A stretch of 64,000 bases of DNA from a bacterium A37T11 (GTDB lineage Bacteria > Bacteroidota > Bacteroidia > Sphingobacteriales > Sphingobacteriaceae): the NCBI GenBank assembly GCA_900109895.1, contig FOBR01000002.1, forward strand, positions 186,001-250,000, read 5' to 3'. The first letter of the stretch is position 1; each line of letters opens with the position of its first letter. The notes beneath the pieces were generated by a model. It saw only the letters and a program-made list of their open reading frames with translations, did not search any database and had not been told where the DNA came from. Of this stretch, positions 60,814 through 64,000 are shown in pieces. The position numbers and the translations under genes are program-made.

Positions 60814-63432
60814 TTAATTAGTTATCAATTTTTTTGCTTTTTCAAGCACCTTATCCAAACCTTTGAGATCTTTACCACCCGCCGTTGCAAAAAAAGGCTG
60901 GCCTCCGCCCCCACCTCCTATCTCTTTGGCCCATTCACGCACCAGATTTCCTGCGTGCCATTTCTTCTCCTGCACCACCGCATCGTCAATCATAATCGTA
61001 ATGCCCGGCTTGCCATTATAGTCTGCGGCCAGCACCAAAAATAAATGCGGCACGCTGTCTTTTAGTGCATAAGCCAGATTTTTTGCCGCTTCAGCACCGG
61101 GTAGACTGACCTTCTCAACAATCATGTTAACACCATCTATCTGAATCGATTTGTTGATCAGTTCCTGCTTATGACTCAGCGTCTTTTCAAGTTCTGCTTT
61201 GGTAAGCTCCCTTTTCAGCCGGTCGCTATCTTCTATGAGCGCTCTGACCGCCCCAACAACTTCTTTGGGGTTATTTAACAGGTCAGCCACCTGATGCATT
61301 AAGTCCATTTGCTCGCGCATATACGCTTCGGCCCTACGCCCCGTGATGGCTTCAATACGGCGCACCCCCGCTGCCACCGCACTTTCAGCCACGATTTGAA
61401 AAAAACCAAGCTGACCCGTAGCCTTCACATGCGTTCCACCGCACAGTTCTTTGGAGTATAGGTCGTCAAAAGTGATGACCCGCACAAAATCTCCATACTT
61501 TTCCCCAAATAAGGCAGTCACCCCAGATGCCAAGGCCTGTTGATAAGGTACATTCCGCTCTTCTTTCAATGGGATATTCGCCCGAATTTTCTCATTGACC
61601 AGCAAGCCGATCTGCTCCAGCTCCTCTTTGGTAACACGGGCATAATGCGAAAAGTCAAACCGCAGGTAATCCGCGTTTACTAACGACCCCTTTTGGTTCA
61701 CATGGCTGCCAAGCACCTGCTTAAGAGCTGCGTGCAATAAATGCGTAGCTGAGTGATTACTTTCCGTATCCCGGCGTCGGCCAGCATCCACCTGCGCCAC
61801 AAATTCAGCTTCCAAATCGGCAGGAAGGCTGTCAGTATAGTGAATAAACAACCCATTTTCTTTTTTAGTGTCGGTGATGACTATCCGGCTTCCATCCGTT
61901 TGGGAGACCAGTACACCGGTATCCCCTACCTGTCCCCCACCCTCTGCATAAAAAGGGGTGTCAGCCAATACCAACTGATAGGCATCCTTCCCCTGCTTAG
62001 AAACCTTGCGATAGCGGAGGATGTGGGTAAGGCTATCCAAGCGGTCATAACCCACAAAGTTACTAGGTTCCTCCTCCCCTACAATTACCCAGTCGCCCGT
62101 ATCCACACTCGTTGCTGCCCTTGAACGCGACTTTTGTTCCTGCAAAGCCACATCAAAACCCTTCCGATCTACCAGCAACCCCTTTTCACGGGCCAGCAAT
62201 TCGGTCAGATCTATCGGGAAGCCAAACGTATCATACAGTTCAAAGGCAAACGAGCCTGCTACCTCCTCCTTACCTTCGGTATATTGCTCAAACCGGCTGA
62301 TGCCCGTCACCAACGTACGTAAAAATGACTGCTCTTCCTCCAGCACCACCCGCTGCACAAAATCTTGCTGCGAGATCAGCTCATCAAAAACCCCTTCAAA
62401 CTGCTTTGCCAATATAGGCACCAGCTCGTGGATAAACGGGTCTTTAAAATGTAGAAACGTATAAGCGTACCGTACCGCCCGCCTTAAAATACGACGAATA
62501 ACGTACCCTGCCTTATTATTAGCAGGCAGTTGCCCATCCGCAATCGCAAAACTAATTGCGCGGATATGGTCGGCTAAAACCCGCATCGCGATATCCGTTT
62601 CTTCAGCGGCACCATAAGGTATAACCGCTTTATTACTTATATAGGTTATAAGAGGCTGAAAAACATCCGTATCATAATTAGAACTTTTTCCCTGTATCAC
62701 GCGCACCAGCCGTTCAAACCCCATCCCCGTATCTACGTGCTTGGCAGGCAGCGGTACCAATGAACGGTCCTTTTGGCGGTTAAACTGCATAAACACATTA
62801 TTCCATATCTCTATAACCTGTGGGTGGTCGGCATTAACCAGCGTTTTGCCATCCACCAGCTTGCGCTCATTGTCGGGGCGGCAATCTACATGGATCTCCG
62901 AGCACGGACCACAAGGCCCCGTCTCCCCCATTTCCCAGAAATTGTCCTTTTTATTACCAAACAAAATTCTGCTTTCATCAATATGTTGTTTCCAAAAATC
63001 AAGTGCTTCTGTATCCAAAGGCAGCCCATCTTTTTCATCCCCTTCAAAAACTGTTACATATAACCGGTCCTTATCCAGCCCATATACTTCTGTCAATAGC
63101 TCCCAGCTCCAAGCTATCGCTTCCTTTTTAAAATAGTCTCCAAAGCTCCAGTTGCCCAGCATCTCAAACATGGTATGGTGGTAAGTATCTATACCCACCT
63201 CCTCCAGGTCATTATGCTTGCCAGACACCCGCAGGCAACGTTGGGTATCTGCCACGCGCGGGTAGGGAGCGGCAGCCTCCCCCAAAAAAAGCTCCTTAAA
63301 TTGATTCATTCCTGCATTCGTAAACATCAGCGTAGGGTCATTTTTCACCACAATGGGTGCTGATGGCACTATTTGGTGGCCCTTACTCTTAAAAAAAGCC
63401 AAAAATTGCTGTCTAATCTCCTGACTGGTCAT
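60814..63432 (-). CDS. alaS: Alanine--tRNA ligase
   Basis: 872 residues, full length. The class II catalytic core opens with IRQQFLAFFKSKGHQIVPSAP, and TGMGFERLVRVIQGKSS follows; the editing domain has SNHSATHLLHAALKQVLG and the zinc-site region LCGGTHVKATGQLGFF; the C-terminal DHHA1 domain ends with GGGGGGQPFFATAGGKD. It charges tRNA-Ala and clears mischarged Ser/Gly. A -7 motif TAACTTTG lies 19 nt upstream of the ATG. The tlpA-like gene follows by 6 bp. Confidence 0.97.
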   Translation of the reverse strand: MTSQEIRQQFLAFFKSKGHQIVPSAPIVVKNDPTLMFTNAGMNQFKELFLGEAAAPYPRVADTQRCLRVSGKHNDLEEVGIDTYHHTMFEMLGNWSFGDYFKKEAIAWSWELLTEVYGLDKDRLYVTVFEGDEKDGLPLDTEALDFWKQHIDESRILFGNKKDNFWEMGETGPCGPCSEIHVDCRPDNERKLVDGKTLVNADHPQVIEIWNNVFMQFNRQKDRSLVPLPAKHVDTGMGFERLVRVIQGKSSNYDTDVFQPLITYISNKAVIPYGAAEETDIAMRVLADHIRAISFAIADGQLPANNKAGYVIRRILRRAVRYAYTFLHFKDPFIHELVPILAKQFEGVFDELISQQDFVQRVVLEEEQSFLRTLVTGISRFEQYTEGKEEVAGSFAFELYDTFGFPIDLTELLAREKGLLVDRKGFDVALQEQKSRSRAATSVDTGDWVIVGEEEPSNFVGYDRLDSLTHILRYRKVSKQGKDAYQLVLADTPFYAEGGGQVGDTGVLVSQTDGSRIVITDTKKENGLFIHYTDSLPADLEAEFVAQVDAGRRRDTESNHSATHLLHAALKQVLGSHVNQKGSLVNADYLRFDFSHYARVTKEELEQIGLLVNEKIRANIPLKEERNVPYQQALASGVTALFGEKYGDFVRVITFDDLYSKELCGGTHVKATGQLGFFQIVAESAVAAGVRRIEAITGRRAEAYMREQMDLMHQVADLLNNPKEVVGAVRALIEDSDRLKRELTKAELEKTLSHKQELINKSIQIDGVNMIVEKVSLPGAEAAKNLAYALKDSVPHLFLVLAADYNGKPGITIMIDDAVVQEKKWHAGNLVREWAKEIGGGGGGQPFFATAGGKDLKGLDKVLEKAKKLITN

Positions 63433-63451
63433 CCGTGTATATTAATGCCTG

Positions 63452-63459
63452 CAAAGTTA
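63452..63459 (-). promoter_or_regulatory. -7 promoter element of alaS
   Basis: The minus strand reads TAACTTTG, matching TAnnTTTG, 19 nt before the alaS ATG; a short leader is expected. Confidence 0.45.
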
Positions 63460-63673
63460 ATGGAATAATGCAAATTATTAAGCATTATCGCCAAGCCATT
63501 TATGCACTGGTATAGCAATATGTATATTAAATTAAACAGGGATAAGAAAAACATAAATTACCACATAAAACATTAAATAATAGTAGTTTATATCCAAATT
63601 TCCAATTGCTATTTTTATTTGGTTCGCAAATTGCACAGTGGGGTTCACAGCAATAGCTGTAAAATTTATAAAA

Positions 63674-64000
63674 ATGTTTATAAAACAAATGAAATCGACA
63701 ACAAGCATTACCAAACCAACGGGATTGAAAAACCTGAGCAAATCCCTGCTTTTAGGCGCAGGCCTGGGTATCATGGCCCTTCCAGCTGCAGCACAAACAA
63801 CAAACGATTATGTACCTCCGTTCTCTCCAATCAGTGAGTTCAGAACCTGGTCTATCGGACTAAATGCTGGCGTATTGAATACCTTCAATATCCTGGGAAT
63901 TGACCGTGACTACTCAAAAATTAAACAAAATTTAGGGTATAGCGGTTACATCAAAAAGCAAATTTCACCTGCATTTGGCATTCAGGCAACCTACATGGGT
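63674..64000 (+). CDS. OmpA-family outer-membrane protein, N-terminal part
   Basis: 109 codons are present before the window edge. After a basic start and a long hydrophobic signal (LLLGAGLGIMALPAAAQ), the mature part opens FSPISEFRTWSIGLNAGVLNTFNILG, recognisable as SEFRTWSIGLNAGVL, the beginning of an eight-stranded beta-barrel of the OmpA-family proteins of Sphingobacteriaceae; the peptidoglycan-binding domain would lie beyond the window. The ATG at 63674 is used; one five codons later (63689) is also possible. The 241 bp before it are AT-rich and contain no gene. Confidence 0.75.
   Translation, partial: MFIKQMKSTTSITKPTGLKNLSKSLLLGAGLGIMALPAAAQTTNDYVPPFSPISEFRTWSIGLNAGVLNTFNILGIDRDYSKIKQNLGYSGYIKKQISPAFGIQATYMG

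Overview
The window is chromosomal DNA from a member of the Bacteroidota, most likely the family Sphingobacteriaceae (Pedobacter/Mucilaginibacter type); the genus cannot be fixed by eye. The evidence is the family set (DUF3822, DUF4249 with a TonB receptor, DUF1501/DUF1800, DUF6807, DUF1080, HisB and HisIE fusions, a C-terminal OmpA-type porin start) and the repeated -7 promoter motif TAnnTTTG of the Bacteroidota housekeeping sigma factor. There is no rRNA, prophage, insertion sequence or CRISPR array. Most of the window is housekeeping and envelope/catabolism genes.

Layout. 1-4.3 kb: a DUF3822 gene cut by the window edge, a divergent RecD-like helicase, the relic of a LacI-type regulator, then two secreted carbohydrate-related proteins (DUF6807 and a stand-alone DUF4350-like domain). 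4.4-12 kb: a glyoxalase/esterase pair, a large secreted zinc metalloprotease, and the convergent DUF1800-DUF1501 pair. 12-20.7 kb: a two-subunit M16 peptidase, guaB, a single-domain response regulator, a secreted DUF1080 protein, and a TonB receptor with its DUF4249 lipoprotein. 20.7-29.8 kb: the complete histidine operon on the minus strand (hisG-D-C-B-H-A-F-IE), followed by a WD40 gene and yceH. It is preceded by a 19-residue leader peptide ORF with six histidines.

29.9-36 kb: a DUF1345 membrane protein, tRNA-Pro(TGG), an unknown 153-aa protein, a HipA-like kinase overlapping a DUF3037 gene, a HAD phosphatase, a second DUF1080 protein, an MpaB-type oxygenase, and a spacer holding an abridged HU-like gene. 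36-42.9 kb: redox and repair genes (aldo/keto reductase, AraC-MGMT fusion, nitroreductase, DsbA/FrnE), then purM-rimB-rimK and a methyltransferase. 42.9-53.6 kb: a SNF2 helicase, a DPP III-type peptidase, the sugar-nucleotide and KDO genes manC, kdsD and kdsA, and recQ. 53.7-64 kb: gpmI, a TPR protein, lon, a PhoB-type regulator, a TlpA-like lipoprotein, alaS and the start of an OmpA-family gene.

The most interesting things are non-coding or very small: the histidine leader upstream of hisG; five genes whose -7 promoter element ends only 4-6 nt before the start codon, suggesting leaderless mRNAs; an intergenic hairpin element present in two operon spacers with a compensatory base-pair change; an HU-like gene that seems to have lost its core but keeps a promoter and terminator; and the LacI relic.
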